Shown piece after piece: positions 36,726 to 48,004 of a DNA stretch of 64,000 nucleotides. A model generated the notes under the pieces. It was not told where the DNA came from and did not search any database. It was given only the letters and a program-made list of their open reading frames with translations. The translations under genes were made by a program, and so were the position numbers. Source of the DNA: Cloeon dipterum (taxonomy: Eukaryota > Arthropoda > Insecta > Ephemeroptera > Baetidae); contig NC_088790.1 of NCBI RefSeq assembly GCF_949628265.1, positions 29,950,545 to 30,014,544 on the forward strand, given 5' to 3'. Positions within the stretch are counted from its first letter, which is position 1, and each line of letters opens with the position of its first letter.

Positions 36726-36995
36726 CAGCGGGGGCCAGATTCGTGCGACGCGCAGATATGGCGTCCGGTGGAGGATGGCGCGAAAAAACGGTCACATGAA
36801 AATGCGCGAAAAGAACCGAGTATTTTGTGACATATAATTTGCATTACTCTGAACTAAATTTGTCTTTTGGATCGTAAAAACAAACTCTTGACGCTTGTAC
36901 GGGAATCCAAAGAGAGCTTTTTGTTTCCCACATTCAGACGCCACCTTGGATCTGCGCAGTGTGAACCAATTTTATCGCGCATTTGGACCCCGCTG
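36726..36995 (+). mobile_element. hAT-type MITE, family B, copy 2
   Basis: A 270-bp element with ends CAGCGGGGG and CCCCGCTG, flanked by 8-mers TAAGAGAG (36718-36725) and AAAGAGAG (36996-37003), which agree at 7 of 8 bases. The interior matches the 28669 copy in reverse. Confidence 0.85.
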
Positions 36996-37003
36996 AAAGA
37001 GAG

Positions 37004-37779
37004 TATTTCAAAATAGAATATCTAAAAAAAATTCAGTAAAGTTCTAAATTTGCCTAACTTAATTTGTGAATAATTTGAATGAATTCTAATAAATTTTGCG
37101 GCACCATTGTGCAGGGCACTCTAGTGAATCTAGAGGAGAAATAAATTTGATTTGCATCTAATTCCGCGGATTTGCATTTGAGCATTATCACGTCGTGGCG
37201 ACGAGAGTTGCTGTTGCCGCGGGCAACAATCCCGGCGGGAAATATACACACAACAAAAGACATGCACTCGATCCTGCCTGCTGTATATTTGCACTCAAAC
37301 CGTGTTTTTATAATTCAAATCTGCATGTAAAGCTCTCTCTCTCTCTCTCACTCGCGTGGTTAATGCGAAACTTTTCAGATTAAACTTTTCAGCTTTATAT
37401 TATATTGACTGGCAACTTTTAAATCTGCTGGCCGAATGAGTGGGGAAGGAAAATAAAATATATACGCTCTCTCTCTTTCTGGCTGAAGAGAGTTGTAAAA
37501 AGTCAAGTGTCGGGCTGGAGCATCAGCTCGACGGGAGATAAAAATAAAAATCTGGCGTTGTGCGCTCGTGCCACTGGAAAATTGACCTACATACTTCAAT
37601 GTGCGGAAATGCCATTCCGGCCAATAATAATTATTACTCTGCTAATTTGTAGATGGAAAGTGGATTCAACAGCATTTGTATGTATTCATTTCCATAATTA
37701 TTATTATTGAGTATCAATTCATGGATTATAAAAGTCGCAATCAAGAGCACTTCTGCTGGAATAAACGCATTCAATAAAG
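37004..37779. other. Spacer next to the zinc-finger array
   Basis: Contains a GC-richer stretch at about 37110-37620 with CT-rich runs. No gene is supported. Confidence 0.5.
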
Positions 37780-38063
37780 CACCGGGGGAAGTTACAAACT
37801 TAAAATTTAATTGGCTTTTGTTGTTATTTCTTAACTAACAGCTGATTAGCCCTTTTAATTGGCGAATCGACCTTTAGATGGCACACCAGGCTAATGGAAA
37901 TGTAACAAAATGCGTGGGAATGAAATTATCAGGTCCGACCCGCCTCTTTTTCGACGCTTCTGATTTGCCACTGGACTGCCTCCTGATTGGCCTCAATTAT
38001 TTCGACGCCATATTCACTTCTGACCGGCGGGAACCAACACAAATCGCAATTCGGACCCTGGTG
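37780..38063 (+). mobile_element. hAT-type family A element at the array edge
   Basis: Starts CACCGGGGG and ends CGGACCCTGGTG, with the family A core between and a deletion near the left end. Its right 56 bp (from 38008) recur at the start of each later dimer of the zinc-finger array, so the array's left breakpoint lies inside this element. Confidence 0.8.
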
Positions 38064-38623
38064 GAAAATAATGAATCGAAATGTTGAATTACAAAGACAT
38101 CTGCGAATTAGTTGTTTGCAAAGGAAAAATTTTGAGAGTAGAAATGATGCGATCAGTGTATCATTTTTACGTTAGCTCGAATTGCTTTAAACTGTGGGAG
38201 ATATTTGAGCAGTTCATCGCAAAATGTAGCTATTATTTTAGTGACCTGAAATGCTCAAAGGGCGAAGAAGCGCGGCGGCACCGACTCGAAACCTCCTACT
38301 TTTCGCACCTTTCCAGGTTTCCAGTGGCTTTAAGCACAAAGGTTTAGGAAAATATTAAAAATTGTTATTAAAAGCTTCAAACTAAGAGATTTATTTCTTA
38401 AAAGATCGTATTTTTCTATGATTTTGTAAAACTTCAGTTCGGGGATGGAAGCTTATTCCATTATTTCTCTTTCTTAAAACTAGCGATACATTTTGATATG
38501 TTTCTTGGGTCTTTTTAGGTTCCACAATTTCAAATTGGCGAAATACTGGCAAACATATTTACAAGTGACGCACAACAATCTGTTTGGTAAGAATTTTACA
38601 TCAAGTAACTCGCATAAATCATT

Positions 38624-39442
38624 TCATAGCTCACATTCCAATCGACATGTACGTTTGATGCGGTTTATGTAAGTAAACCTCAGACAGCAAGCAGTGCCGC
38701 AGAGCTGAGAACGTGTAAATTGAATATCAACATCACCTTTATTGTTTTTGGGGAGAAGGGTTTTTATGTTCCCTAGTTCTTGAGTTTCATAAGACTCATT
38801 CTCTTTGTGGATTTCTTTCCAATGATCATCGACACTTACACATCGCAATTGGCACATCAAACAGTATTCCAAACCTGCTGTTCCCTCGTCAATGTCATAG
38901 ATGATTTTGCATGCATGGCTTTGGAAACTTTGCTTCAAAAACACTCTCTTACATGATTTGCATTTGGACAGATCTGTCTCAAGATTGGTAGTTTTACTTA
39001 CGGCTACTCTTCTCCTTTTGAATTTGCCTATTTTACCGTCTTTTTCATGATGAATTTCTCTGTGTCGGTCAATATATTTCTCTTCTTTTTCACAAACCAC
39101 ACAGTAGCCGCCGTAATTTGTTTGTTCCAGGAATTTGCCTTCTTCATCAGAATTTTCTCCGCGTTCTTGACCTGGATTAGAATGAATAATCCTTCGTAGA
39201 CAATAATGGTTGTCAACACGATGCTTGTAAAATACCCCTCGGCAACCTGAGCAATGTTTCAGTTCTTCATCAAGGTTTACTCCGTAAGGAGCTATGATTA
39301 GCATGCCGTAATAATTATGAATTTTGTAGCATTCATCTCCATGGTAACTATGGTGTGTATCTACTGCGTGGTCGTAAATAGAATGACCCTTACATTCTTT
39401 TTCACAAATAACGCAAAATCCTGATTTTCTTGTTCCCGCCAT
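38624..39442 (-). CDS. Five-module zinc-finger protein, array gene 1
   Basis: A single 272-codon coding exon starting at the ATG of MAGTRKSGF. Five zinc-binding modules alternate in type: C2H2 (C10, C13, H25, H30), C2HC (C64, C67, H79, C81), C2H2 (C114, C117, H127, H131 or H132), C2HC (C161, C164, H176, C178) and C2H2 (C194, C197, H207, H212). A tail carries C248, C252, C253, C266 and C270. FKRRRVAV at 141-148 may be a nuclear localisation signal. The family is not one I recognise; a DNA-, RNA- or protein-binding role is inference only. It is the most diverged copy, with a different N-terminus and a longer first finger. A poly(A) signal lies at 38390-38395. Upstream, a 129-codon frame across two predicted introns stops immediately before this ATG. 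Confidence 0.82.
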   Translation of the reverse strand: MAGTRKSGFCVICEKECKGHSIYDHAVDTHHSYHGDECYKIHNYYGMLIIAPYGVNLDEELKHCSGCRGVFYKHRVDNHYCLRRIIHSNPGQERGENSDEEGKFLEQTNYGGYCVVCEKEEKYIDRHREIHHEKDGKIGKFKRRRVAVSKTTNLETDLSKCKSCKRVFLKQSFQSHACKIIYDIDEGTAGLEYCLMCQLRCVSVDDHWKEIHKENESYETQELGNIKTLLPKNNKGDVDIQFTRSQLCGTACCLRFTYINRIKRTCRLECEL

Positions 39443-39992
39443 CTAAAACCGTTTTCTTTTCCTATTCTTTCGTGTTGATTTCGGGGTTGCAAGGTATATA
39501 GCTTCGACTGCGGCAGGATCTGTAGGTAAAAATTGAGCTTTAATAAAATATTTTATACACATACAAAATCATTTTAAAAAATGTGAAACAAAAAATTTCA
39601 AAGTAGAACTTACTAGTAAATAGTCTTTGATCCTTTTCTAACTCCACGCGTCTTATTTTTAATAAGATGTTCCTCAAGCGTGTTAATGACCTGCGAGTAA
39701 TCATAAATCTATATATACTGATCAATTATTTCTTGTCTATTTTTTTAAATAATTACTGACTTGGAATAAGATTACACGAAGGATTCTTCCAGACTAAATT
39801 GCAGAGTGCAGGATACAGAATATTTTGTCCTCTTGCTTCATATTTTAACTCGGCATACAACCTCTCCTTCCAAATCAAGGGAATAACTGGATCGAAGGCA
39901 AAAATGCAGACAGTATCAAAGAGTGAAAAATGCGTCTTCCTCACGGGAAAGATACCAGAAATTTTTAACATATCATAAATTGGTAGATGCAT
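39443..39992 (-). other. Upstream spliced frame abutting array gene 1
   Basis: Three segments, 39992-39757, 39690-39614 and 39519-39443, are separated by GT-AG boundaries and join to an open frame of 129 codons from an ATG to a TAG. That TAG directly touches the ATG of the zinc-finger frame. In the other copies the matching segments are interrupted by stops and frameshifts while the splice sites persist. I therefore read them as leader exons or decayed coding exons, not as a second conserved protein. Confidence 0.35.
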
Positions 39993-41112
39993 TTCTTCCG
40001 ATTTTTTACTATTCTAGTTCTTTGTCAAGTCAAAAGATGAAAAATGTATATGTAAAATTTCTATTCAATAATTGTTCATTTCTATAAAGAAAGAAACCTT
40101 ATTAGAACAATTAATATAAAGTTAAAAATCTTAACAAAAAATCAGAGATAAATTGCCTCGAATAAAGTTTACATTTTTTACTGTGTCCGCACGCAGTTCT
40201 TTTAAGCCTTCGGGATAATTTTTTTGCATTTCTTGTATCGTTGCGTCTTATCATCCCTCATCAAAATTTATATTTTTCATCAGATTCCGATACGTAAGCT
40301 ATATTTTTGAGCAACAATAAAAATTGATTTTTTTTAGAGAGAGAGAATGTCAACAGGTTTCTTCAGAAAAAAAATTTCATTTAAAGAAAAAATAATTTTC
40401 AGGCAACTATAAATGAAAACTCAATCACATTGCTTAATAATAAAAAAATATGTGTAAAGAAAAAGTTAAATGACTTTAAAGTTAAATAAATGCAGAATGT
40501 CTACTTCAAATTTAAAAAAAAAATATCCAGAGGGCTTGGTCATTATTAAAATAAATTGCTTTTCCACCTTTTTCTAGAATAAACGTTTCTCACATTTCTT
40601 GCATCTTTGTCTTATCATCCCTCCAAATAAATCATATTTTTCATGGGATTCCGATTTGTAAGCATATTCTTTTGAGCTATAATTATTTAATTTAGTATTT
40701 TCAGGACAGAGAATAGGGCGATGGGTTATTATATAGTTTAGTTACTTTTAAAATGCTCAATTATTGCTCAACGGGTTGCGTGGACATTTGCTGGTTTTTG
40801 CACCTTTCCAGCGGCTTTTGTGAAAAAGGTAAAAGAATATAATAAAAAGGGCTTTTTACAAGCTTCAAACTAAATGATTTATTTCTAAAATGATCGTGTT
40901 TTTCTATGAATTGGTAAAATTACAGTTCGGTGATGGAAACTTATTCCATTATTTCTCTTTCTTAAAACTAGCGATACATTTTGATATGTTTCTTGGGTCT
41001 TTTTAGGTTCCACAATTTCAAATTGGCGAAATACTGGCAAAAATATTTACAAGTGACGCACATGCAATCTGTTTGGTAAGAATTTTACATCAAGTAACTC
41101 GCACAAATCATT

Positions 41113-41943
41113 TCATAGCTCACATTCCAATCGACATGTACGTTTGATGCGGTTTTTGTAAGTAAATCTCAGACAGCAATCAGTGCTGAAGTGCTGAGAA
41201 CGTGTAAATTTAATATCAGCATTTTTTCCTTCAACTGTGGTGTTTTTGGGGAGAAGGGTATATGTGCCCTCTATTCTTTGTGTGACATAAGACTCATTAT
41301 CTTTGTGGATTTCTTTCCAATGATCATCGACACTTACACATCGCAATTGGCACATCAAACAGTACTCCAAACCTGCTTTTCCCTCGTCTATATCATAGAC
41401 GATTTTGCATGCATGGCTTTGGAACTTTTGCTTCAAAAACACTCCCTTACATGATTTGCATTTGGACAGATCTGTCTCAAGATTGGTATCATCACTTACG
41501 GCTACTCTTCTCCTTTTGAATTTGCCTACTTTGTCTCCAGCGTGGTGTTTTTTTTGGTGTTTGAAAAAATTGGTGTATTCTTCTTTTTCACAAATCACAC
41601 AGAAACCGGCATTATTTGTGTCCAGGATTTTGCTTTCTTCATCAGAATTTTCTCCGCATTCCTGACCTAGATTAGGATGAATAATCCTTCGTAGACAATA
41701 ATGGTTGTCAACACGATGCTTGTAAAATACCCCTCGGCAACCTGAGCAATGTTTCAGTTCTTCTTCAAGCTTTACTCTGTGAGGAGCCATGATTTTTATG
41801 CCACCAAAATCATACATATTGTAGCATCGATTCTCATCCACATCTCCATCGAGACAAAGGTGTATAGTTGCCGCATGGATTTTAATACATTTGAATTTCA
41901 TTTCACAAATAACGCAAAACTGAGAAGCAATACATGCCGCCAT
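41113..41943 (-). CDS. Five-module zinc-finger protein, array gene 2
   Basis: A 276-codon single exon from MAACIASQFCVIC to LECEL. All five CxxC modules and the cysteine tail are kept. The first 100 residues or so resemble genes 3 and 5 (CSGCRGVFYKHRVDNHYC, LRRIIHPN). The part after about residue 110 carries blocks typical of genes 4 and 6 (HHAGDKVG and, with gene 6, SDDTNL). This makes it a likely mosaic produced by gene conversion or unequal exchange. A poly(A) signal lies at 40878-40883. The predicted leader exon has stops in all frames, which argues that the coding region begins at this ATG. Confidence 0.82.
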   Translation of the reverse strand: MAACIASQFCVICEMKFKCIKIHAATIHLCLDGDVDENRCYNMYDFGGIKIMAPHRVKLEEELKHCSGCRGVFYKHRVDNHYCLRRIIHPNLGQECGENSDEESKILDTNNAGFCVICEKEEYTNFFKHQKKHHAGDKVGKFKRRRVAVSDDTNLETDLSKCKSCKGVFLKQKFQSHACKIVYDIDEGKAGLEYCLMCQLRCVSVDDHWKEIHKDNESYVTQRIEGTYTLLPKNTTVEGKNADIKFTRSQHFSTDCCLRFTYKNRIKRTCRLECEL

Positions 41944-44002
41944 CTAAAACCGTTTTCTTTTCCAATTCTTTCGTGTTGGTTTCAGGGTTCCGAGGTATAA
42001 CTTCGACTGCGGCAGGATCTGTAGATAAAAATTGAGTTCTAATATATTTTATCGATATAAAAAAATCACTATAACCACTGTGAAACTATTAATTTCCAAG
42101 TAGAACTTACCAGTAAATAGTCATAGTCTTTCACTCTTTTTTAACTCCACGCGTCTTTTTTTTATCAGATTTTCCTCGAGCTTCTGTTATGACCTGCAGT
42201 TTTTTCATGGATCTACTGTTAATTATTTATTGTCTCTTTTTTTTAAATAATAAAATTGACGTTTGGAATAAGGTCTACTCGAAGGAATCTTCCAGGCTAA
42301 ATTGCAGAGTGCAGAATACGCAGAGTGTTATGTTTGTCCTCTCACTATAGGTATTTCAACTCGGCATTCAACCGCTCCTTCCGAATTAAGAGAATATCTG
42401 GATCGCGCAGGCAAGAATGCAGTCGCTGGAAATATCATAAAGGGAAATAAATAACATAAAATTTTGATCATTTCAAAAATTTTCAGAAGCATTCTTCCAA
42501 TTTTTAATTATTCTAGTTGTTTCTCAAAGTTTACGAAAGATGAAAAATGTATTTGCACAATTTTGTTTCAATAATAAATAATTTCTATATTGAAAGAAAT
42601 AGACTCCTTAAGCAATGAGGATGAATTTGGTTTCTTTCGTGACATAGAAAAATTATACTAAGTTAAGAAATCTTAACTCAAAAAGTTGGAATTTCTATAT
42701 TAAAATTTAATTAGAAAAAAATACTGCTACGATTTGTTCAGAAAAAATCAACCAGCGTTTAAGCAGGGCTAATGAGTTATTAATAGAAAATTAATGTTTC
42801 CAACTATACCTGCAGGAAATCAAATAATGCGTCCTTGCCTCGCTCGCTGGACGATCCTTTGTACTCGAGCGGTCACAGGCTTATGGAATCGCAGTTCGCT
42901 TCTTCTTTAATCAATGCCTCAAATAGTTAACATTTTCTGCGTGCGCCACTTCTTTTCAGCCTTCGAGATAAATGTCTTACATTTCTTGCATCGTTGTCGA
43001 ATTATCGCTCAACAAATATTACATTTTTCATCGCATTCCGATTTTTAAGCAATTTTTTTTAGCTATTTCAAGAGCTCCATTTGACAATTTTACCAATTTT
43101 GGCAGGGTTTCTTGCTTTATGAATCCCATTTTGATATATTCAGTTAAAATTTTATTTTTTCGTTTCTTCAGCTAGAAAAATTGCATTTAATTAAAATTAA
43201 ATTAAATTTTGGGCAACCATAAATGAAAAATATATTACTGACTGACTCCAACAAATAAATAATGAATTTCAAGTTTAAAACGTATCCGGATTGCTTGGTC
43301 ATTATTAATAAAATTCTTCGCCGGCCTGCAGCTAAATTTTAATAATAATAACGGGTCTCTGCGTTCCTGCCATAGCTGCGTAGATCGCCATATTCACTTC
43401 TGACCGGCGGGAACCAACACAAAACGCAATTCGGACCCTGGTGAAAAAGAATGAATCGAAATGTTGAAATCAAAGACATCTGCGAATTCGTTGTTTGCAA
43501 AGGAAAACTTTAGAGAGTATAAATGATGCGATCAGTGTAACGTTTTTACGTTAGCTCGAATTGCTTGAAACTATGGGAGATATTTGAGCAGTTCATCGCA
43601 AAATGTAGCTATTATTTTAGTGACCTGAAATGCTCAAAGAGCGAAGAAGCGCGGCGGCACCGACTCGAAACCTCCTACTTTTCGCACCTTTCCAGGTTTC
43701 CAGTGGCTTTAAGCACAAAGGTTTAGGAAAATATTAAAAATTGTTATTAAAAGCTTCAAACTAAGAGATTTATTTCTTAAAAGATCGTATTTTTCTATGA
43801 TTTTGTAAAACTTCAGTTCGGGGATGGAAGCTTATTCCATTATTTCTCTTTCTTAAAACTAGCGATACATTTTGATATGTTTCTTGGGTCTTTTTAGGTT
43901 CCACAATTTCAAATTGGCGAAATACTGGCAAACATATTTACAAGTGACGCACAACAATCTGTTTGGTAAGAATTTTACATCAAGTAACTCGCACAAATCA
44001 TT

Positions 44003-44833
44003 TCATATCTCACATTCCAATCGACATGTACGTTTGATGCGGTTTTTGTAAGTAAACCTCAGACAGCAATCAGTGCCGCAGAGCGGAGAACGTGTAAATT
44101 GAATATCAGAATTTTTACCTTCAACTGTGGCGTTTTTGGGGAGAAGGGTATATGTGCCCTCTATTATTTGTGTGACATAAGACTCATTATCTTTGTGGAT
44201 TTCTTTCCAATGATCATCGACACTTACACATCGCAATTGGCACATCAAACAGTATTCCAAACCTGCTGTTCCCTCGTCTATATCATAGATGATTTTGCAT
44301 GCATGGCTTGGGAACTTTTGCTTCAAAAACACTCCCTTACATGATTTACATTTGGACAGATCTGTCTTAAGATTGGTACTTTCCGTTACGGCTACTCTCC
44401 TCCTTTTGAATCTGCCTATTTCACTGTCTTTTTCATGGTGATTTCCTCTGTGTTGTTCAACAGATTTATCTTCTTTTTCACAAATCACACAGAAGCCGGA
44501 TTTATTTGTGTCCAGGAAATTGCCTTCTTCATCAGAATTTTCTCCGCATTCCTGACCTGGATTAGGATGAATTATCCTTCGTAGACAATAATGGTTGTCA
44601 ACACGATGCTTGTAAAAAACCCCTCGGCAACCTGAGCAATGTTTCAGTTCTTCTTCAAGCTTTACTCCGTGAGGAGCCATGATTTGTATGCCACCAAAAT
44701 CATACATATTGTAGCATCGATTCTCATCCGCATCTCCATTGCGATATTGGTGTATACTTGCCGCGTGGGTTTTAACATTTGTGAATCCCATTTCACAAAT
44801 AACGCAAAACTGAGAAGCAATACTTGCCGCCAT
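44003..44833 (-). CDS. Five-module zinc-finger protein, array gene 3
   Basis: A 276-codon single exon from MAASIASQFCVIC to LECEI. All five zinc modules are intact (first finger C-x2-C-x9-H-x4-H). The segment NKSGFCVICEKEDKSVEQH is shared with gene 5 and marks the odd-numbered gene type. FKRRRVAV basic patch present. A poly(A) signal lies at 43769-43774. Leader splice sites upstream (CCAATCG|GTAATT and TTTACTG|GTAAGT) are kept. Confidence 0.82.
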   Translation of the reverse strand: MAASIASQFCVICEMGFTNVKTHAASIHQYRNGDADENRCYNMYDFGGIQIMAPHGVKLEEELKHCSGCRGVFYKHRVDNHYCLRRIIHPNPGQECGENSDEEGNFLDTNKSGFCVICEKEDKSVEQHRGNHHEKDSEIGRFKRRRVAVTESTNLKTDLSKCKSCKGVFLKQKFPSHACKIIYDIDEGTAGLEYCLMCQLRCVSVDDHWKEIHKDNESYVTQIIEGTYTLLPKNATVEGKNSDIQFTRSPLCGTDCCLRFTYKNRIKRTCRLECEI

Positions 44834-46990
44834 CTAAAACCGTTTTCTTTTCCAATTCTTTCGTGTTGGTTTCAAGGTTCCGAGGTATAGCTTCGACTGC
44901 GGCAGGATCTGTAGATGAAAATTGAGCTCTAATATATTTTATCGATATAAAAAAAACACTATAACCTCTGTGAAACTATTAATTTCCAAGTAGAACTTAC
45001 CAGTGAATAGTCATAGTCTTTCACCCTTTTTTAACTCCACGCATATTTTTTATCAGATTTTCCTCGAGCTTTTGTTATGACCTGCCAGTTTTCATAAATC
45101 AACTGATAAATTATTTCTTGTGTATTTTTTTTAAATAATTACCGATTGGAATAAGAGCTACGAAGGAATCTATCAGGCTCTGTATTGCAGAGTACAGGAT
45201 ACAGAGTTTTTTGTCCTCTCACTAGGTATTTCAACTCGGCATTCAACCGCTCCTTCCAATAATCAAGCGAATCTGGATCGCGCAGGCAACAATGCAGTCG
45301 CTGGAAATAACACACACAAAATTGAAAAATTCGTCTCTGTCACAGATAAATACCAAACATTTTGATCATTTCATAAACTGTTTGAAGCATTCCAATTTTT
45401 TTAATTATTTTCGTTCTTTCTCAAAGCTTTCAAAAGATGAAAAATGTATCTATAATTTTTATTCGATACTATAGAATTTCTTTAAAAGAAACGGACTCTT
45501 TATGTAACAAGTATGAATTCCGTTTCTTTCATCCTGATATAGGAAAATTTCTTCAAGTTAAGAAAACGATATCTTTATAAAAAAAACTAGGCAATTCTAT
45601 ATTAAAATTTAATTAGAAAAAACCTAGTTAGATGTGTTTAGAAACGGAACCAACGGTTTTGCGGGGTTCGAGTCTATTTAAAATAAATTAGTAACAGAAA
45701 ATTAATATTTCCGACTATACCTGCAGGAAATAAAATGTTGTGTCCTCGCCACGCTCAACAATCCTCTATGTACTAAATAAGGCAGGAGAGTAAGGTGAAC
45801 GTCGCTTGCTCCCTGGATGTTCGCCCCCCCCCCCCTTCCCCTCATTTGGAGACTCCGACTGCTCTTTCACATCTCCTACCTTTACTCTCCCTAACACTAA
45901 AGCGTTTTCACTTACTTCTGGAATTACAGTTCACTTCTCCTTGGCGAATGTCTCGAATAGTTTACATTTTACTGAAGTCGCAAATTCATTTCAGCATTCT
46001 CGGGAAAAATATCTTTCATATCTTGCATTTTGTGATATCATCCCTCAAAAAATATTGTATCATTGGATTCAAACTTTTCAGCTTATTTTTAAAATTAGAC
46101 GAAGCAATTTTCCGGAAAGTTTAAAATTTATGTTTCAAATTATAGTTTGATAAATTTAAGGCTTGGTTTCTTGCTTAATCAATCGCATTTTTAAATATTC
46201 ATTTATGATTTTTCGACTGGTTTCTTCAGATAGAAAAATTTCATTTCAAGAAAATAAAATTTTTGGGCAACTATAAATGAAAACTCAATCACATTGCTTA
46301 ATTATTTAAAAATATGTATAAAGAAAATATTAAATGACTTTAAAGATAAATAAATGCAGAATGTCTGCTTCAAATTTTAAAAAAAGTATCCGAAGGGCTA
46401 GGTCATTATTAATAAATGCTTTTCCACCTTTTTCTAGAATAAACGTTTCTCACATTTCTTGCATCTTTGTCTTATCATCCCTCCAAATAAATCGTATTTT
46501 TCATGGGATTCCGATTTGTAAGCATATTCTTTTGAGCTATAATTATTTAATTTAGTATTTTCAGGACAGAGAATAAGGCGATGGGTTATCATATAGTTTA
46601 GTTACTTTTAAAATGCTCAATTATTGATCAGCGGGTTGCGTGGACATTTGCTGGTTTTTGCGCCTTTCCAGCGGCTTTTGAGAAAAAGGTATAAGAATAT
46701 AATAAAAAGGGCTTTTTACAAGCTTCAAGCTAAATGTTTTATTTCTAAAATGATCGTATTTTTCTATGATTTGGTAAAATTACAGTTCGGTGATGGAAAC
46801 TTATTCCATTATTTCTCTTTCTTAAAACTAGCGATACATTTTGATATGTTTCATGCAATTTTAGGTTCCACAATTTTCAAATTTGTGCCAGACATATTTA
46901 CAAGTGACACACAAAAATCTGATTGGAAAGTATTTTTTTTCATCGAGCAATTTGTGTTATTCATTGGCAACTTCAATTACACCCCTACAA

Positions 46991-47075
46991 GTACGTTTGA
47001 GGCGGTTGTTGTAGGTAAAGGGCAGACAGCATTGAAAGCTGCAGCGCTGAGAACGTGTTTTTGGGGAGAAGGGTA
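46991..47075 (-). pseudogene. Truncated 3' fragment of an array gene
   Basis: An 85-bp stretch repeats the last part of the zinc-finger frame (the GTACGTTTGAGGCGG to GAGAACGTG region), then jumps over about 40 bases straight to TTTTTGGGGAGAAGGG, the TLLPKN-coding block. The intact 3' end of gene 4 follows immediately. It is closest to gene 6, sharing GGGCAGACAGCATTGAAAG. Probably debris of an unequal exchange. Confidence 0.75.
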
Positions 47076-47107
47076 AATTTTACATCAAGTAACTCGCATA
47101 AATCATT

Positions 47108-47938
47108 TCATAGCTCACATTCCAATCGACATGTACGTTTGAGACGGTTATTGTAGGTAAAGGGCAGACAGCAATCAGTGCTGCAGTGCTGAGAACGTGT
47201 AAAATTAATATCAGAATTTTGTCCTTCAACTGTGGTGTTTTTGGGGAGAAGGGTATATGTGCCCTCTATTCTTTGTGTGACATAACACTCATTGTTGCCA
47301 TGTTCTTTTTTCCAATGATCATTGACACTTACACATCGCAATTGGCACAGCAAACAGTATTCCAAACCTGCTGTTCCCTCGTCTATATCATAGATGATTT
47401 TGCATACATGGCTTTGAAACTTTTGCTTCAAAAACACTCCCTCACATGATTTGCATTTGGACAGATCTGTCTTAAGATTGGTAGTTTTTCTTACGGCTAC
47501 TCTTCTCCTTTTGAATCTGCCTACTTTGTCTCCGGCGTGGTGTGTTGTTTGGTGTTTGCGAATACCGGCAATTTCTTTCTCACAAATCGCACAGAAGCCG
47601 GCATTATTTGTGTCCAGGTAGTTGCCTTCTTCATCAGAATCGGGCCCGCATTCCTGACCTGGAGCAGGAGGAATTCCCCTTCGTTTGGTACACTTATGGT
47701 TGTCAACACGATGCTTGTAAAATACTCCTTGGCAAATTGAGCAATTTCCCAGTTCTTTTTCAAGCTTTACTCCGCGAGGAGCCATGATTTTTATGTCACC
47801 AAAATAATGAATATTGTAGCATGGCTTCTCATCCACATCTCCATTGCAACATTGGTGTATACTTGCCGCGTGGGTTTTAACATTTGTGAATTTCATTTCA
47901 CAAATAACGCAAAAATCATAAGCAAAACATGCCGCCAT
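47108..47938 (-). CDS. Five-module zinc-finger protein, array gene 4
   Basis: A 276-codon single exon from MAACFAYDFCVIC to LECEL. It shows the even-type features: CSICQGVFYKHRVDNHKC and CTKRRGIPPAPGQECGPDSDE. All zinc ligands are present. This copy gives the clearest gene model: leader exons 48791 and upstream, 48386-48223, 48162-48098, and 48005 into the coding exon, all with GT-AG boundaries. A poly(A) signal lies at 46738-46743. Function unknown; the family is inferred to be nucleic-acid or protein binding from its fingers and KRRR patch. Confidence 0.83.
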   Translation of the reverse strand: MAACFAYDFCVICEMKFTNVKTHAASIHQCCNGDVDEKPCYNIHYFGDIKIMAPRGVKLEKELGNCSICQGVFYKHRVDNHKCTKRRGIPPAPGQECGPDSDEEGNYLDTNNAGFCAICEKEIAGIRKHQTTHHAGDKVGRFKRRRVAVRKTTNLKTDLSKCKSCEGVFLKQKFQSHVCKIIYDIDEGTAGLEYCLLCQLRCVSVNDHWKKEHGNNECYVTQRIEGTYTLLPKNTTVEGQNSDINFTRSQHCSTDCCLPFTYNNRLKRTCRLECEL

Positions 47939-48004
47939 CTAATACCGTTTTCTTTTCCAATTCTTTCGTGTTGGTTTCGGGGTTGCAAGGTATCTGCGGC
48001 AGGA

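Larger units (their letters stand above)
38008..43387 (-). repeat. Zinc-finger array, dimer 1
   Basis: First of three tandem repeats of 5.4-6.0 kb, each holding two paralogous genes. Dimer 1 holds genes 1 and 2. It is shorter than the others because part of the flank upstream of gene 1 (40-40.8 kb) is missing. The right edge is the junction GTAGATCG|CCATATTC, where array sequence meets the MITE fragment. Confidence 0.85.

Noticed and set aside
41405..41665. Plus-strand frames opposite the zinc-finger genes
   Set aside because: Antisense shadows of well supported minus-strand genes; they recur only because the array is repeated.
46624..47076. 150-codon plus-strand frame beside array gene 4
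   Set aside because: Starts at TTG, runs antisense through the shared 3' flank and the truncated gene fragment; other copies do not keep it.
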